Assembly (NCBI GenBank): GCA_029959085.1
Contig: JARWIR010000010.1
Location: forward strand, 5,973,001-6,037,000
Source: Nemophila menziesii
Taxonomy: Eukaryota > Streptophyta > Magnoliopsida > Boraginales > Hydrophyllaceae
DNA length: 64,000 nt
Reading direction: 5' to 3'
Numbering within the stretch: position 1 is the stretch's first letter; every line of letters begins with the position of its first letter. Below the pieces are notes generated by a model. The model made no database searches. It was given only the letters and a program-made list of their open reading frames with translations, and had not been told where the DNA came from. Below, piece after piece: positions 62,615 to 64,000 of this stretch. The translations under genes were made by a program, and so were the position numbers.

Positions 62615-62994
62615 TTTTTCTTTTTTTTTCGTATCCATATAATACTCCATTATTTTACGGAAAAAATCTGCAAACTATAGGTCATTCCCCACTTTAGACC
62701 TAAACTTTAAAAGTCCCTCAAATAGTCCTTAAATTAGTTTTATCGTTAGCCCCTATACATAATCCATTCAAATTTATTTGTTATGTACACACATTTTGTA
62801 TTAGAGATCAATTGCAAGGAAAAGTTGTTAGTCCAATGATCATTAAAATTATTAGTTTAATGATATGTCTTTAAAATTTCAGGACCCAAACATAAAAATT
62901 ACTTGTAATATAAAAAATCATTTAGGAATATTTCCCTTTTATCTTATATGTTTGTGACAGTTTAATTTACAAAATCTGTAAATTTTAACAAATT

Positions 62995-63117
62995 CATTCT
63001 TTTATTCTTCAATTTTATCAAATATCCACATAATCAGTATATGTGACACGACTTTTAGTGTCACATGTTACTATTTGGTGGATATTGTAAGAAAATCAAA
63101 GGAATAATAAAGAAAAG
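62995..63117. repeat. Unit E: fold-back inverted repeat
   Basis: Same element, with one mismatch in the core hairpin (GACACGA for GACACTA). Confidence 0.58.
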
Positions 63118-63586
63118 AGTCAAGTAGAAAGATAATATAAGGAGTTTGTGAATGATAACCCGACAATCTAGTCTTTTATCTTTGTTCCAAAACTAACCCT
63201 AGATTAAAAGTAACTTTTCTAAAGAATTTAATCTTCATTTTCAAAACAATTTCAACTCAAACTCGAATGTATTTTCCTGAGGACACTAAACATTGTTTCG
63301 AAAACTTATAAAAGCTCAAAATTTACAAAATTCAGCATATACAAACAATGAAAAATACAAGTGAGACTTTTATTGAGAACATGTTACAACTACTCAATCC
63401 TGCCACCTTTAGAGTAAGTTTGTCTCATCCAATTAATGCCATATCAAAAAGTTCCACAAGGATGTTCTAGTTTCCACCGGTAGTAGCTTTTGTTGCTGAA
63501 GAAAAAATAAAAACAATTGATACAACCAAAATTGATACAAACCTGTATCACTCACACTAATACCACAAAGAGCCAGACTTACCAAA

Positions 63587-64000
63587 TCAAAATGTTTTCT
63601 TTTGTTGAAATGCCATGGTCATCGGTTTTTTTGGATTGAGTAGGGCATTACGAGCACTTATATTAACCTTTCTCCACGCCTTATCAACACCAACCGTTAT
63701 TATGAATTCTGTTATGTATTCAAAGTAAGAACTTTGTATACCCTAGAAGGGGAATCGTAAGCTAGATACCATGTACCAGAATAATTACACCTGGGAATTA
63801 GAGGGAGGGGCAAGTACTGTTTTGTTACAAAATTTGTAACATAACAGGGGATTCCAGTAGTGCGAGTACTTCTCCATTTAGGACCTAGTACAAAAAATAT
63901 TCCATTACAACTCGCCCGAATATTTTCTACACAATCAAGATTTCTCATCGGCATCACTAGAATACCCATATTATGGTCTGGTGTAAGTCCGCATACCATC
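63587..64000 (-). pseudogene. Unit E: F-box protein pseudogene 1 (cut by window edge)
   Basis: Only the associated-domain half lies inside the window (GLTPDHNMGIL, ASCNGIFFVLGPKW, SGTWYLAYDSPSR). A one-base loss near 63727 breaks it after YKVL. The F-box half would lie beyond 64000. Confidence 0.72.

Overview
The window is plant nuclear DNA, most likely from a eudicot. It is AT-rich and intron-bearing, with plant-type F-box fragments, Ty1/copia and LINE relics, a plant hAT-type miniature element and Athila-type Ty3/gypsy retrotransposons primed by a tRNA-Asp-like site. No bacterial gene organisation, CRISPR array or tRNA/rRNA gene was recognised. The only long intact reading frames belong to a young retrotransposon; every host-derived gene I recognise is a broken fragment.

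The backbone is a decayed, roughly head-to-tail segmental array of five copies, called units A to E here. An ideal unit reads left to right: a Ty1/copia relic on the minus strand (integrase, protease, gag, primer site, ~180 bp LTR); a spacer with two short reading frames; a ~125 bp fold-back element; F-box pseudogene 1 (minus); spacer; a LINE-1-like relic (minus); spacer; F-box pseudogene 2 (plus); and a minus-strand NOL10/ENP2 pseudogene followed at once by one exon of a VIK-like protein kinase. Unit A spans 1 to ~12.34 kb (its copia start is outside the window). Unit B spans ~12.34-36.40 kb and lacks everything from the copia gag to the F-box 2 promoter. Unit C spans ~36.40-47.12 kb and is cut off before F-box 2. 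Unit D spans ~47.13-60.11 kb and unit E runs from ~60.11 kb to the edge.

Unit B is filled by two nested Athila-like retrotransposons. The outer one (13,212-33,293, minus strand) has a gag frame but no pol, diverged LTRs and a truncated 3' LTR. The inner one (17,066-29,912, plus strand) sits in its GC-rich spacer with a perfect 5 bp target duplication. Its two 1,565 bp LTRs show no difference by eye. It carries one open gag-pol frame of 1,891 codons with all catalytic residues, plus a 438-codon frame in the env position that lacks a membrane segment. It looks recently transposed and coding-competent. Later insertions that date the array copies are a solo LTR in unit C (38,000-39,538) and a 527 bp hAT-type element in unit D (48,359-48,885), both with clean target duplications and empty sites in sister copies.

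The observations I rate highest are the amplified NOL10-VIK chimeric fragment, the autonomous/pol-less Athila pair with reiterated polypurine-like motifs in matching positions, the env-position protein without membrane features, and the palindrome plus poly(A) modules of the inner element. I found no convincing evidence for a wholly new defence or regulatory system.
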